From: Gemmatimonadota bacterium
Lineage (GTDB): Bacteria > Gemmatimonadota > Gemmatimonadetes > Longimicrobiales > Gaopeijiaceae
Reading direction: 5' to 3'
Length of the DNA stretch: 36,170 nt
Assembly: GCA_030430625.1 (NCBI GenBank)
Contig: JAUIKL010000015.1
Span: forward strand, 1-36,170
The notes beneath the pieces are model-generated. The model did no database searches. It was not told the origin of the DNA and was given only the letters and a program-made list of their open reading frames with translations. How positions within the stretch are numbered: the stretch's first letter is position 1; each line of letters begins with the position of its first letter. This document shows positions 22,248 through 31,155 of the stretch, in pieces. Position numbers and translations under genes: made by a program.

Positions 22248-25061
22248 ATGCGCTCGGTCGTTTCCCGCCTGACCTACACGCTCGCCGCCGCTCTGCTGCT
22301 CGCGGCACCTTTGGCCGCTCAACAAGGCACGATCGCCGGTCGGATCACCGACGAGGGCGGCAATCCGCTGGCCCAGGCAACGGTCGCCGCCTCCGGGGCG
22401 GGGGCCGTTTCCGCTCTCACGGACAACCAGGGCGCCTACCGCCTCTCTCTCCCGGCGGGTACGTACGACCTCACGGTGAGTCATATCGCGTCGCGCGGGC
22501 AGGTGTACTACGGGGTTTCGGTGTCGGCCGGCCAGACGACGACGTACGACATCCAGCTGCCGACCCGAGCCTTCGAACTGGACGGGATCGTGGTCACGCC
22601 GCGCCGCGGTGTGCAGGAGCGTGCCAGTGAGGCGGCTCCGATGACCTTCACGGTGAGTTCGGCCCAGATCTCCGAGCGCCCGGCTCCGACTCTGGCCGAT
22701 CAGCTGCGCCCAGCCCCGGGGGTGGACATCATCACCCAGGGAGTGCAGTCGACGAACGTCACGGTGCGCGGCTTCAACAACATCTTCTCGGGTTCGCTGC
22801 ACATGCTGTCGGACAACCGGCTCGCCGGCGTCCCTTCGCTTCGCGTGAACCTGATGCACTTCATCCCGACGATCGAGGAGGACGTCGATCGGATCGAGGT
22901 CGTGCTCGGGCCGGGGTCCGCCTTGTACGGGCCGAACACGGCGAACGGTGTCGTCCACATCATCACGAAGTCGCCCCTGGACGACCAGAGCACGTCCGTC
23001 ACCCTCGGCGGCGGGGAGCGCAGCGTCTTCCAGGGTGCCTTCCGCTCGTCGTTCCTCCTGGGCGAGGACTTCGGTGTGAAAGTCTCCGGTCAGTACCTCC
23101 GGGGGGACGACTGGCAGTACGAGGATCCGACCGAGTCGGCCGCGCGAGCCGCCGCGGATGCCGATCTGCAGGGGTGCATCGACGACAAGGTCCTGCGCGG
23201 GCTCTCCGCCGGGGTGGCGCAGGTGGCGTGCGATCGCCTGGGTGTTCGGAACTTCGACATCGAGCGATATGGCTTCGAGGCCCGTGCCGACTGGCGGTAC
23301 TCCGAGGACGGGGTGCTCGTCGGGACCTTCGGGCACACCGACGCGACCGGCATCGAGTTGACCGGTCTCGGGGCCGGCCAGACGGAGAACTGGATCTACC
23401 AGTTCTTCCAGCTGAAGACGTCGTACGACCGCCTCTTCGCCCAGATCTACCACAACACGAGTGACGCCGGCACGAGTTGGCTCCTCCGCGACGGGGTACC
23501 ACTCATCGATCAGTCGTCGCTGACGGTCGGACAGGTCCAGCACGGTTTCGAGTTGGCGGATGGCCGACAGGACTTCACATACGGCTTCGACTACTTCGCG
23601 ACCCGTCCCGAGACGCAGGGGTCGATCAACGGGTCGTACGAGGACTCCGACGACATCAACGAGTGGGGTCTGTACCTCCAGAGCAAGACGACGCTGACGG
23701 AACAACTGGACTTCGTCGCGGCGCTGCGACTCGACGACCACTCCCTCCTCCCGGAACAGGTCTGGTCACCCCGTGGGTCGCTGATCTTCAAACCCGCCGA
23801 GCAGCAGAACTTCCGCTTCTCGTACAACCGCGCCTTCTCGACGCCGTCCACGCTGAACTTCTTCCTGGACATCAATGGCGGAGCCGCGCCGGCGCCGCTC
23901 GGGCCTCTCGGCTACTCGACCCGGGCGTACGGGACCGGCGGGACCGGATACGGCTTCCAGAACGCTGACGGAAGCCTCCGGGGCATCCGCTCTCCGTTCA
24001 ATCCTGGTGGCGCAGACCAGCTGTTGCCGGCGGATGCTTCCGCCATGTGGCCGCTCGCGGTCGGCGCCGCCGCGGCCAGCGGTCAGCTCGATCCGGCCTA
24101 CGTCGCCATCCTTCAGGGACTCTCGCCGACCGGTACGGACGTCGGCACGCTCGCCCTCGATCCGATCACGCAGGAATTGGTGGCCATTACGCCGGGGCTG
24201 ATCTCCGACGTTCCGGTCATCGAGGAGAGCAACACCGAGAACTTCGAGCTGGGGTGGACAGGCGTCTTCGACGACCGGGTGCGCTTCGACGTCTCGGGCT
24301 ACTACCAGAAGAAGAACAACTTCGTCTCACCGCTCATTCTCCAGACGCCTCTGGTCCTCTTGAACGGTCAGGACATCGGCGCCTACATCGCGGCGCCGTT
24401 CGTCGCAGCCCGGGTCCCCTTCTACATGAACCAGGGGCAGGACCAGGCGACCGCCACGCAGAGCGCGCAGGCGGAGGCGGCTGTGGCCGTGCCGGCGATC
24501 GCGACCGCCATGGGCTCGATTCCGGTCGGCGTCGCTTCGTCCGAGGACGTGAACGCCCAGGGGGCCGAACTGATCCTGGCGTACCGCAACGTCGGGAACA
24601 TCGATCTGTACGGTGCCGACATGGCGGTCCAGCTCTTCCTCACGGACGAACTCTCGGCCACGGGCACCTTCTCCTGGGTCAGTGACGACTACTTCTCGAA
24701 CGTCGAGTACCCGATCGCGCTGAACGCCCCCCGCTCGAAGGGTTCGCTCGGGCTCTCGTACCGGAGTGTGGACGGCTTCAACGCCTCCACCCTCCTGCGG
24801 CTCCAGAAGCAGTTCCCGGCGGAGTCCGCGGGGTACGTGGGTACGGAGTGTGTGACGGGGGACCGCGGAGGCCTGTTCGACGAACCGTGCGTGAAAGGGT
24901 ACGCCCTCGTCGATGTGAACCTCGGTTACCGGATTCCCGGTAGCGGGCTGACGGCGATGTTCTCGGTCACCAACCTGTTCAACTCGGACTACCGCTCCTT
25001 CGTCGGGGTACCGTCAGTCGGTCGCTTCGCTATGCTCCGCATGAAATACGACATCTTCTGA
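22248..25061 (+). CDS. TonB-dependent outer-membrane receptor
   Basis: Outer-membrane active transporter of 937 residues. Signal peptide (about 1-25), a carboxypeptidase-regulatory-like Ig-fold domain (about 27-110: GTIAGRITDEGGNPLAQATV, GAYRLSLPAGTYDLTV), the plug (about 120-245: TLADQLRPAPGVDI, VTVRGFNN, DVDRIEVVLGPGSALYGPNTANGVVHIITKSP) and a 22-strand-type barrel ending in an aromatic C-terminus (MLRMKYDIF). ATG 22248 has GAGGT with a four-base gap; the GTG six bases upstream is less likely. This domain order is common in Bacteroidota and Gemmatimonadota. There is no SusD partner or binding protein nearby, so the substrate is unknown. Confidence 0.95.
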   Translation: MRSVVSRLTYTLAAALLLAAPLAAQQGTIAGRITDEGGNPLAQATVAASGAGAVSALTDNQGAYRLSLPAGTYDLTVSHIASRGQVYYGVSVSAGQTTTYDIQLPTRAFELDGIVVTPRRGVQERASEAAPMTFTVSSAQISERPAPTLADQLRPAPGVDIITQGVQSTNVTVRGFNNIFSGSLHMLSDNRLAGVPSLRVNLMHFIPTIEEDVDRIEVVLGPGSALYGPNTANGVVHIITKSPLDDQSTSVTLGGGERSVFQGAFRSSFLLGEDFGVKVSGQYLRGDDWQYEDPTESAARAAADADLQGCIDDKVLRGLSAGVAQVACDRLGVRNFDIERYGFEARADWRYSEDGVLVGTFGHTDATGIELTGLGAGQTENWIYQFFQLKTSYDRLFAQIYHNTSDAGTSWLLRDGVPLIDQSSLTVGQVQHGFELADGRQDFTYGFDYFATRPETQGSINGSYEDSDDINEWGLYLQSKTTLTEQLDFVAALRLDDHSLLPEQVWSPRGSLIFKPAEQQNFRFSYNRAFSTPSTLNFFLDINGGAAPAPLGPLGYSTRAYGTGGTGYGFQNADGSLRGIRSPFNPGGADQLLPADASAMWPLAVGAAAASGQLDPAYVAILQGLSPTGTDVGTLALDPITQELVAITPGLISDVPVIEESNTENFELGWTGVFDDRVRFDVSGYYQKKNNFVSPLILQTPLVLLNGQDIGAYIAAPFVAARVPFYMNQGQDQATATQSAQAEAAVAVPAIATAMGSIPVGVASSEDVNAQGAELILAYRNVGNIDLYGADMAVQLFLTDELSATGTFSWVSDDYFSNVEYPIALNAPRSKGSLGLSYRSVDGFNASTLLRLQKQFPAESAGYVGTECVTGDRGGLFDEPCVKGYALVDVNLGYRIPGSGLTAMFSVTNLFNSDYRSFVGVPSVGRFAMLRMKYDIF

Positions 25062-25090
25062 TCGTCCCTCGAGCCGCTGATCTCCCGCCC

Positions 25091-25537
25091 ATGAGTTCCC
25101 CCCCCGAGACGAGTGTGACCCTTCGGTGCGGCTTCTGCGCCGAACTGACGCACGTGGACCTGGCCCAGGCCGAAGAGCGGCCCGAGTGCAGCTCCTGCGG
25201 CAAGCCGATCCTGCTCGATCGACCCGTCAAGGTGGCCCAGGGCGACTTCGAGGAGACGGTGCTCGGGGCCACGGTGCCGGTGTTGGTCGACTTCTACGCC
25301 GACTGGTGTGCGCCGTGTAAGATGGTCGCGCCCCTGATGGACGAGGTGGCCCACCAGAACGTGGGGCGAGTGCTCGTGGCGAAGGTGGATACCGATGCGG
25401 CCCCCGAGGTCGCGATGCGGTACGAGATCCGAAGTATCCCGACGATCATCCTCTTCCGGGACGGAGAAGAGACCGAGCGGAGTCTCGGACTCGAGCCGGA
25501 GCGGGTCCGGGGTTTCGTGGCCGCGGCGGTCGAATGA
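25091..25537 (+). CDS. Thioredoxin 2-type protein with N-terminal zinc finger
   Basis: Cytoplasmic disulfide reductase of 148 residues, TrxC type. It has an N-terminal zinc-binding module with two CxxC pairs (C13/C16 and C33/C36), then a thioredoxin fold with active site W-C73-A-P-C76-K and cis-Pro in RSIPTIILF. The usual WCGPC is WCAPC here, a known variant that tunes redox potential. Its stop overlaps the argR start (ATGA), so both are probably on one transcript. Confidence 0.93.
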   Translation: MSSPPETSVTLRCGFCAELTHVDLAQAEERPECSSCGKPILLDRPVKVAQGDFEETVLGATVPVLVDFYADWCAPCKMVAPLMDEVAHQNVGRVLVAKVDTDAAPEVAMRYEIRSIPTIILFRDGEETERSLGLEPERVRGFVAAAVE

Positions 25538-25986
25538 ACAAACGAGTGCGTCACTCCAAGATCCTGGAGCTGGTCCGGTCGCATAGGGTCACGTCCCAGG
25601 AGGGACTCAGGTCGCTCCTGAGCGATGAGGGGACCGAGGTGACGCAGGCGACTCTGTCTCGCGACATCCGGGAACTCCGCCTCGTCAAAGCGCCGAGTGC
25701 GGACGGCACGGGGGTCTACTCCTCTCCGGAGGAGTGGGACAGTACGCCGTCACTCGAAAGCCTACTGCCCGCCCTCTTTCAGAGCGCGGACGGTGTCGAC
25801 CACCTGCTGGTCGTACGCACGATGAAGGGGGGCGCCCAGACGGTGGCGGCAGCCCTGGATTGGGAGGAGTGGCCCGAGGTTCTCGGGACGTTGGCGGGGG
25901 ATGACACGATCCTGATCATCCTCCGAAACCCTGCAGCACTCGCCGATATTCGTACCCGCATCGAAAAGATGGCCAGGCCCGCTTGA
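25534..25986 (+). CDS. argR: Arginine repressor ArgR
   Basis: Arginine-responsive hexameric repressor/activator of 150 residues. The N-terminal winged helix (about 1-70) has the recognition motif VTQATLSRDIRELRLVK, and the C-terminal oligomerisation and arginine-binding domain (about 80-150) has GTLAGDDTILIILRN with the Asp pair that contacts arginine. It lies directly upstream of argG-argH, its expected targets, and overlaps the thioredoxin gene by four bases. Confidence 0.94.
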   Translation: MNKRVRHSKILELVRSHRVTSQEGLRSLLSDEGTEVTQATLSRDIRELRLVKAPSADGTGVYSSPEEWDSTPSLESLLPALFQSADGVDHLLVVRTMKGGAQTVAAALDWEEWPEVLGTLAGDDTILIILRNPAALADIRTRIEKMARPA

Positions 25987-26011
25987 CGTACTTCACAGTT
26001 TCGCATAAATA
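25983..26011 (+). promoter_or_regulatory. Candidate argG promoter with AT-rich patch
   Basis: TTGACG (25983-25988, overlapping the argR stop), 17-base spacer, TAAATA (26006-26011). The AT-rich GCATAAATATTAGC around the -10 is exceptional for this DNA and is a plausible ArgR operator by position, but its match to the E. coli ARG box is weak. Confidence 0.4.
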
Positions 26012-26025
26012 TTAGCGTAGACTGC

Positions 26026-26148
26026 ATGAAGAACATCAGGTTGCACTCGGGACCTACTGGGGACCGGGGGCGGAAGTATGGGGCACTCGGCCCTCCGGCG
26101 CTTTGGCGGGAAGTCGTCGGCCTTCCGACCCCCGGGCCTCTTTTTTGA
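26026..26148 (+). CDS. Possible argG leader open reading frame (40 codons)
   Basis: A frame from ATG 26026 to TGA 26146-26148 spans the whole argG leader terminator. It has four Arg in 40 residues (codons 5, 14, 16, 28). Two of these, at 26065 and 26071, fall inside the left arm of the terminator stem. No ribosome-binding site is visible and Arg content is only moderate, so this may be chance. Confidence 0.25.
   Translation: MKNIRLHSGPTGDRGRKYGALGPPALWREVVGLPTPGPLF
26059..26146 (+). terminator. Terminator/attenuator in the argG leader
   Basis: CCGGGGG-CGGAAG (26064-26076) pairs with CTTCCG-A-CCCCCGG (26122-26135), 13 bp with one bulged A. Past one mismatch it extends by GGGG (26059-26062) with CCTC (26137-26140). 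TTTTTT follows at 26141-26146, the longest T run near any stem here. The 45-base loop contains a GGAAG segment (26109-26113) and GTCGG (26116-26120) that can capture parts of the right arm instead, so alternative folds exist. It sits 37 bases before argG and after the only promoter seen. Confidence 0.65.
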
Positions 26149-26182
26149 ACCTGACAGATACGTTGGAACGAGGGTGGACACG

Positions 26183-27430
26183 ATGAAGGTCGTTCTCGGT
26201 TACTCCGGCGGACTCGACACCTCGGTGATCGTTCCGTGGCTGAAGGAGAACTATCAGGCGGACGTGGTCTGCATGGCGGGCGACGTCGGCCAGCAGGGAG
26301 GCCTCGAAGGCCTCGAAGCCAAGGCGATCCGAACCGGCGCCTCGGCCTTCTTCGGTGAAGACCTCCGTCAGGAGTTCGTCGAAGATTTCGTCTTCCCGAC
26401 GCTCAAGATCGGTGCCGTCTACGGGCGTACCTACCTCCTCGGAACCGCCATGGCGCGGCCGCTCCTCGGTCGGCGTCAGGTCGAGATCGCGAAGCAGGTC
26501 GGTGCCGACGCCGTCGCGCACGGGTGCACGGGGAAGGGGAACGACCAGGTCCGCTTCGAGCTCTCGTACGCCGCGCTCGGTCCGGAGCTCGATGTGATCG
26601 CGCCCTGGCGTGAGTGGGAGCTGGACTCGCGGGAAGCGTGCCTGGCCTACGCTCGTGAGCGGGGCATCTCCCTGGAGGGTGTCGACGAGACCAAGCTGTA
26701 CTCCCGGGACGAGAACCTCTGGCACATCTCCCACGAGGGCGGGCCGCTCGAGGACCCGGCGTACGAGCCGGACGAGTCGATGTTCCTCTGGACGCTCTCG
26801 CCGGAGTTGGCTCCGGACGACCCGGAGTACGTGACGATCGGCTTCGAGGCCGGGGTTCCTGTGACCGTCAACGGGGAAGCGAAGTCGGCGGTGCGCCTGC
26901 TCGAGACCCTCAACGAGATCGGTGCCCGTCACGGTGTCGGTCGGGCGGATCTGGTCGAGAATCGCCTCGTCGGGATGAAGTCACGGGGCGTCTACGAGAC
27001 CCCGGGCGGGACGCTGCTCTACCAGGCCCTCAAGGACCTCGAGTCGATCACGATCGACCGGCGCTCCGAGGGGCTGAAAGATCAGATGGCTCAGCTCTGG
27101 GCCGACATGCTCTACGAGGGTCGCTGGTGGACCCCGGAGCGCGAGGCCCTGCAGGCCATGTCGGACGTCCTGGCCAAGAACGTCACCGGCTCGGTCACCC
27201 TGAAGCTCTACAAGGGGTCGTCCCGGGTCGTTTCGAGGCAGAGCCCGCTCTCCCTGTACCGGGAGGATCTGGCCAGCTTCGGTGCAGCCGCGGCGTACGA
27301 TCACGCGGACGCATCCGGCTTCATCCGCCTCTTCAGCCTCCCGAGCCGCGCGGCCGCTTCGCGCGATCTCTCGCACGGCGATAACGTGTCGAGGATCATT
27401 CAGGAGGTCATCGAAGCGGGGGCTGTCTGA
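26183..27430 (+). CDS. argG: Argininosuccinate synthase
   Basis: Joins citrulline and aspartate with ATP to give argininosuccinate, the penultimate arginine step. The 415-residue product has the ATP-binding PP-loop YSGGLDTS (7-14), then GRTYLLGTAMARP, the HGCTGKGNDQVRFE motif and the C-terminal multimerisation helix; length is normal. Start ATG 26183 follows AGGGTGG. It is followed by argH with about 50 bases between the stop and the TTG used as argH start. Expression is probably controlled by ArgR, encoded next door, and by the leader terminator. Confidence 0.97.
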   Translation: MKVVLGYSGGLDTSVIVPWLKENYQADVVCMAGDVGQQGGLEGLEAKAIRTGASAFFGEDLRQEFVEDFVFPTLKIGAVYGRTYLLGTAMARPLLGRRQVEIAKQVGADAVAHGCTGKGNDQVRFELSYAALGPELDVIAPWREWELDSREACLAYARERGISLEGVDETKLYSRDENLWHISHEGGPLEDPAYEPDESMFLWTLSPELAPDDPEYVTIGFEAGVPVTVNGEAKSAVRLLETLNEIGARHGVGRADLVENRLVGMKSRGVYETPGGTLLYQALKDLESITIDRRSEGLKDQMAQLWADMLYEGRWWTPEREALQAMSDVLAKNVTGSVTLKLYKGSSRVVSRQSPLSLYREDLASFGAAAAYDHADASGFIRLFSLPSRAAASRDLSHGDNVSRIIQEVIEAGAV

Positions 27431-27480
27431 AGACAGAGCGCGAAGGGGTAGACGAGCCGTCCACCGGGGCGGCGAAGGGG

Positions 27481-28848
27481 TTGTGGGGCGGTCGGTTCGA
27501 GGAGGGGATGGCGCCGGCGATGGTGCCGCTCAACCTCAGCTTGTCCATCGACCAGCGACTCTGGCGTGAGGACATCCGCGGTTCCGTAGCGTGGGCGCGT
27601 GCCCTCGGTGGGGCCGGGATTCTCACGGCCGACGAGGTCGACGAGATCGTGGCGGGCCTGGCGAAGGTCGCCGACCGGCTCGAGCGCGACGGCTTCGAGG
27701 GCGTCTCCGACGAGGACATCCACTCGCTCGTGGAGCGTCTCCTCGGGGAGGAAGCCGGGACCGTAGCCGGGAAGCTGCACACCGGGCGGTCCAGAAACGA
27801 CCAGTCGTCCACGGGCGTGCGTCTGTACGGGATGGCTTCGTTGGACCGGGTTTCGGGCGAAGCCGTGGCTCTGGCCAGGGCCCTCCTGTCGTGGGCGGAG
27901 GAGAGCCGGGACATCGTGATGCCCGGATACACGCACCTCCAGCAGGCGCAGCCGGTCCGGGCCGCACAGTGGGTGCTCAGCCACCTCTTTCCCGTGCTCC
28001 GAGACCTCGAGCGGCTGCGCAATGCTCGGGCAGCGGCCTCGGTCCTGCCCCTCGGTTCGGGGGCGATCGCAGGCTGCCCGTTCCCGGTGGATCGGGAAGC
28101 GCTTCGCGTCGAACTCGGCTTCGATCGGATTTGTGAGAACTCGGTCGATGCCGTGTCGGATCGCGACTGGATCGCCGATACGACGTACGCGGCCGCGATG
28201 ATCGGAGTGCATCTGTCCCGGCTGTCCGAGGACCTCGTCCTCTTCTCCAGCATCGAGTTCGGCTTCGTCCGACTCTCCGACGGCTTCAGCACCGGGTCGT
28301 CCCTGATGCCGCAGAAGAGGAATCCGGACGTGGCCGAGCTGACCCGGGGAAAGTCGGGCCGACTCGTCGGTAACCTCGTCTCGATCCTGACCCTGCTGAA
28401 AGGACTCCCGACGAGCTACAACCGGGACCTTCAGGAGGACAAGGAACCCCTCTTCGACTCGATCGACACGCTGCTCCTCACCCTCCCGGCCGCCGCGGGA
28501 GCGGTCGAAAGCGCGGTGTTTCGACCGGAGCGGATCGAGGCGGTGCTCGACACCCAACTGCTGGCGACCGATCTGGCGGACTACCTGGTCCGCCGGGGCG
28601 TTCCGTTCCGCGAAACCCACGAGGTCGTCGGGCGTCTGGTGCGCCGGGCCGAGGAGGCCCGTGTGCCTTTGGCCTCACTGGAGTTGGCCGTTCTGCAGGC
28701 CGAGCACCCCGCCTTCGAGTCGGACGTGGAGGACGCCTTCGACTGGGTGGCGTCGGTCGACGCCAGGGCGACGGCAGGAGGGACGAGCGCGAGCGCCGTC
28801 GACGATCAGATCGCGATCGCTCGGGAGCGCCTGGCCACCTTCGGCTAG
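27481..28848 (+). CDS. argH: Argininosuccinate lyase
   Basis: Cleaves argininosuccinate to arginine and fumarate. The fumarase/aspartase superfamily signature GSSLMPQKRNPD holds the catalytic serine pair at residues 273-274; HTGRSRNDQ and GYTHLQQAQPV (catalytic His) are intact; 455 residues. The start is uncertain: TTG 27481 begins at the family WGGRF block, three to eight residues later than usual, without a good ribosome-binding site. The frame stays open back to a CTG at 27427 overlapping the argG stop, which would add 18 residues; no ATG or GTG lies between. Confidence 0.95.
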   Translation: MWGGRFEEGMAPAMVPLNLSLSIDQRLWREDIRGSVAWARALGGAGILTADEVDEIVAGLAKVADRLERDGFEGVSDEDIHSLVERLLGEEAGTVAGKLHTGRSRNDQSSTGVRLYGMASLDRVSGEAVALARALLSWAEESRDIVMPGYTHLQQAQPVRAAQWVLSHLFPVLRDLERLRNARAAASVLPLGSGAIAGCPFPVDREALRVELGFDRICENSVDAVSDRDWIADTTYAAAMIGVHLSRLSEDLVLFSSIEFGFVRLSDGFSTGSSLMPQKRNPDVAELTRGKSGRLVGNLVSILTLLKGLPTSYNRDLQEDKEPLFDSIDTLLLTLPAAAGAVESAVFRPERIEAVLDTQLLATDLADYLVRRGVPFRETHEVVGRLVRRAEEARVPLASLELAVLQAEHPAFESDVEDAFDWVASVDARATAGGTSASAVDDQIAIARERLATFG

Positions 28849-28956
28849 GGCCGTTCACCGGCCCAGGCCGATCGAGGCCGCCGCTGGTGGAACCACGGCG
28901 AGGTGCCCGATAGATTGCGGCGCCTCGCGGGACCCCGGACCGGGAAACGACACGAC

Positions 28957-29661
28957 GTGACCCTCGACTCACTGAAGCGCGCCGCAGCCGAAGAAGCCCT
29001 CGGACTCGTCCGAGACGGGATGGTTCTGGGACTCGGGACCGGGAGCACGGTCCGCCACCTCGTCGATGCGCTGGCGGAAGCGCTGGACGACGGTCGGTTG
29101 AAGGACATCGTCGGCGTGCCCACGTCGACCCGGACGGAAGCTCAGGCCCGCTCTCTCGGTGTTCCCCTCGCGGCGTTGGACACGCACCCGACCCTCGATC
29201 TGACGATCGACGGCGCGGACGAGGTCGATCCGCAGTTGGACCTCATCAAAGGGCTCGGGGCGGCCTTGCTCAGAGAGAAGATGGTGGCCCAGGCGTCGCA
29301 GCGTCTGGTGATCATCTCCGACGATTCGAAGCTGGTCGAGCGGCTCGGACAGAAAGCTCCTCTCCCGGTCGAGGTCGTGGACTGGGCGCTGGATGCCCAG
29401 AGTGCGTTTCTGTCCGGGTTGGGGGCGGACGTCTCCCTGCGGGTCGATCGAGACGGCGCCCCGATCCGCAGCGACAACGGCAACGTCTTCCTCGACGCTC
29501 GCTTCGAAGGCGGCCTGCCGGACCCCGTCGAGTTGGAGCGCGCCCTCCTGTACCGCGCCGGCGTCGTCGACACCGGGTTGTTCCTCGGCATGGCCGACAC
29601 CGCGTTCATCGCATCCGAGGACGGCGTGACTGCGCTGCATCGGCCGGGAGGTGCGTCGTGA
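28957..29661 (+). CDS. rpiA: Ribose-5-phosphate isomerase A
   Basis: Interconverts ribose 5-phosphate and ribulose 5-phosphate in the pentose phosphate pathway. The 234-residue protein has the GLGTGSTVRHLVDAL phosphate loop, the VPTSTRTEAQA segment, TIDGADEVDPQLDLIKGLGAALLREK with the catalytic Asp/Glu and Lys, and SDNGNVFLD. GTG 28957 fits the family start. A TAGATT (28911-28916) may be its -10 element. Its stop overlaps the rpe start (GTGA), so the two pentose-phosphate enzymes are coupled. Confidence 0.95.
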   Translation: MTLDSLKRAAAEEALGLVRDGMVLGLGTGSTVRHLVDALAEALDDGRLKDIVGVPTSTRTEAQARSLGVPLAALDTHPTLDLTIDGADEVDPQLDLIKGLGAALLREKMVAQASQRLVIISDDSKLVERLGQKAPLPVEVVDWALDAQSAFLSGLGADVSLRVDRDGAPIRSDNGNVFLDARFEGGLPDPVELERALLYRAGVVDTGLFLGMADTAFIASEDGVTALHRPGGAS

Positions 29662-30326
29662 GCCGGTCGGTGAAGATCGCTCCGTCGATCCTGTCGTGTG
29701 ATTTCGGTCGGCTGGCCGAGGAGATCGGGGCCATCGAGGACGGCGGCGCCGACTGGGTGCACGTCGACGTCATGGACGGCCACTTCGTCCCGAACATCAC
29801 GATCGGACCCCTGATTGCCGAGGCCGCGCGGCGCGCGACCGATCTGCCGATCGACGTGCACCTGATGATCTCCGATCCTGACCGGTACCTCGAGGCCTTT
29901 GCCGGGGCCGGTGCCGATGTTCTGACCGTGCACTACGAGGCGTGCCCGCACCTCCATCGCACGCTCTCCCGAATCCGTGAGCTCGGTGTTCGAGCCGGGG
30001 TCGCGGTGAACCCGGGCACTCCGGTCGAGTTCGTGCGCGAGTGCATCGACGAGATCGACCTACTGCTGGTCATGTCCGTCAATCCGGGCTTCGGCGGGCA
30101 GTCCTTCATCGACGCCAGCACGGACAAGGTCCGCCGGGGTCGGGGACTCCTCGACGCCGCGGGCTCGAGCGCCGCGCTCGAGGTCGACGGAGGGGTCGGA
30201 GCGGGCAACGCGGGCGCACTCGCGGAGGCGGGAGCGACCGTCCTCGTGGCGGGCTCCTCGGTCTACGGACACGCGTCCGGACCCGACGCCGGGATCGCCG
30301 CTCTCCGGAAGGCGATCGACGGCTGA
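29658..30326 (+). CDS. rpe: Ribulose-phosphate 3-epimerase
   Basis: TIM-barrel enzyme of 222 residues that interconverts ribulose 5-phosphate and xylulose 5-phosphate. The metal and acid/base residues are in place: H35 and D37 in VHVDVMDG, His in IDVHLMI, and D177 in EVDGGVG. PSILSCDF opens the barrel, and VNPGFGGQSF and GSSVYG bind phosphate. GTG 29658 overlaps the rpiA stop. A short GGGGGC/GCCCCC hairpin (30330-30344) follows the stop but has no T tract. Confidence 0.96.
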   Translation: MSRSVKIAPSILSCDFGRLAEEIGAIEDGGADWVHVDVMDGHFVPNITIGPLIAEAARRATDLPIDVHLMISDPDRYLEAFAGAGADVLTVHYEACPHLHRTLSRIRELGVRAGVAVNPGTPVEFVRECIDEIDLLLVMSVNPGFGGQSFIDASTDKVRRGRGLLDAAGSSAALEVDGGVGAGNAGALAEAGATVLVAGSSVYGHASGPDAGIAALRKAIDG

Positions 30327-30422
30327 GCAGGGGGCGCAGCCCCCGTGCGAAAATCGTGGCCTTCCAGACCGCGCCTCTTTAGACTGTCAGAAGCGGCATC
30401 CCCCCCGTAAAACCGCGCACTC

Positions 30423-30791
30423 ATGACCGATTCGCAAGTCATCGATCCACAAGCTCTCGAACGCCTCAAGGAATGGGGCGGCGAGAAGCTGGCGTCCCAG
30501 ATGGTCCGACTCTTCCTGAAGAACTCGGGAACGCGGATGGACCAGATTCGTAAAGGGGTCAACGAAGAGGATCCGGACGAAACCGAGCGCGGCGCGCACT
30601 CGCTGAAATCGAGTGCCGCCAACATCGGTGCCGAACGGCTCCGTACGCTGGCTACGAAGATCGAAAGCGCATCGCTCGACCAGGATCTGGACGGGATGCG
30701 AAGCCTCCTCCCGGAAGTCGAGGGGGCGTACGCCAGCGCCATGGACGAGCTCAGGTCATTGGAAGAGGACATGCCGCACTATGAGTCATAA
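30423..30791 (+). CDS. Histidine phosphotransfer (Hpt) protein
   Basis: A stand-alone Hpt domain of 122 residues, a four-helix protein that shuttles phosphate between receivers in a multistep phosphorelay. The phospho-site is H59 in GAHSLKSSAANIGA, a typical Hpt motif. It is the first gene of an operon with a receiver and a hybrid kinase and overlaps the receiver gene by 11 bases. The hybrid kinase that follows has no Hpt domain of its own, so this protein is its natural partner. A TAGACT -10-like element lies at 30380-30385. Confidence 0.9.
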   Translation: MTDSQVIDPQALERLKEWGGEKLASQMVRLFLKNSGTRMDQIRKGVNEEDPDETERGAHSLKSSAANIGAERLRTLATKIESASLDQDLDGMRSLLPEVEGAYASAMDELRSLEEDMPHYES

Positions 30792-31155
30792 AGTCGCCGT
30801 CGTAGAGGACAACCCGGACAACCGGATGCTCGTGCAGGCGCTGCTCGAGGATCAGTACGAGCTGTCGGAGTACGAAACCGGGGTCGAGGCCGTCGAGGGG
30901 CTGCCCGACAACGTGCCCGAAGTCATCCTGCTCGACATCTCCCTTCCGGAGATGGACGGCACAGAGGTCCTCGCGTGGCTGAAGACGCGGGACGACCTCC
31001 GGGACGTTCCGGTCATCGCCTTGACCGCGCACGCGATGGCAGGGGACCGTGAGAAGTACCTGTCGATGGGCTTCGACGACTACGTCACGAAGCCGATCAT
31101 CGACGAAGACGTGCTCATCGATGCGATCGAAGGGTGCCTGAACGCCGCCAGCTGA
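30781..31155 (+). CDS. Single-domain response regulator
   Basis: CheY-like receiver of 124 residues with acidic residues E9/D10, acceptor D52 (ILLDISLPEMDG), switch T82 and K104 (YVTKPI). The DNxxNRxLV start and the LTAHAMAGDREK segment resemble the receivers of hybrid kinases and DivK-like proteins. It overlaps Hpt upstream by 11 bases and the hybrid kinase downstream by 22 bases, so it is likely the terminal or intermediate acceptor of this phosphorelay. No output domain. Confidence 0.92.
   Translation: MSHKVAVVEDNPDNRMLVQALLEDQYELSEYETGVEAVEGLPDNVPEVILLDISLPEMDGTEVLAWLKTRDDLRDVPVIALTAHAMAGDREKYLSMGFDDYVTKPIIDEDVLIDAIEGCLNAAS

Noticed and set aside
22086-23741. Long minus-strand open frame opposite the TonB-dependent receptor gene
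   Set aside because: Arg/His/Val-rich composition typical of antisense frames in G+C-rich DNA; the plus strand has clear plug and barrel motifs.
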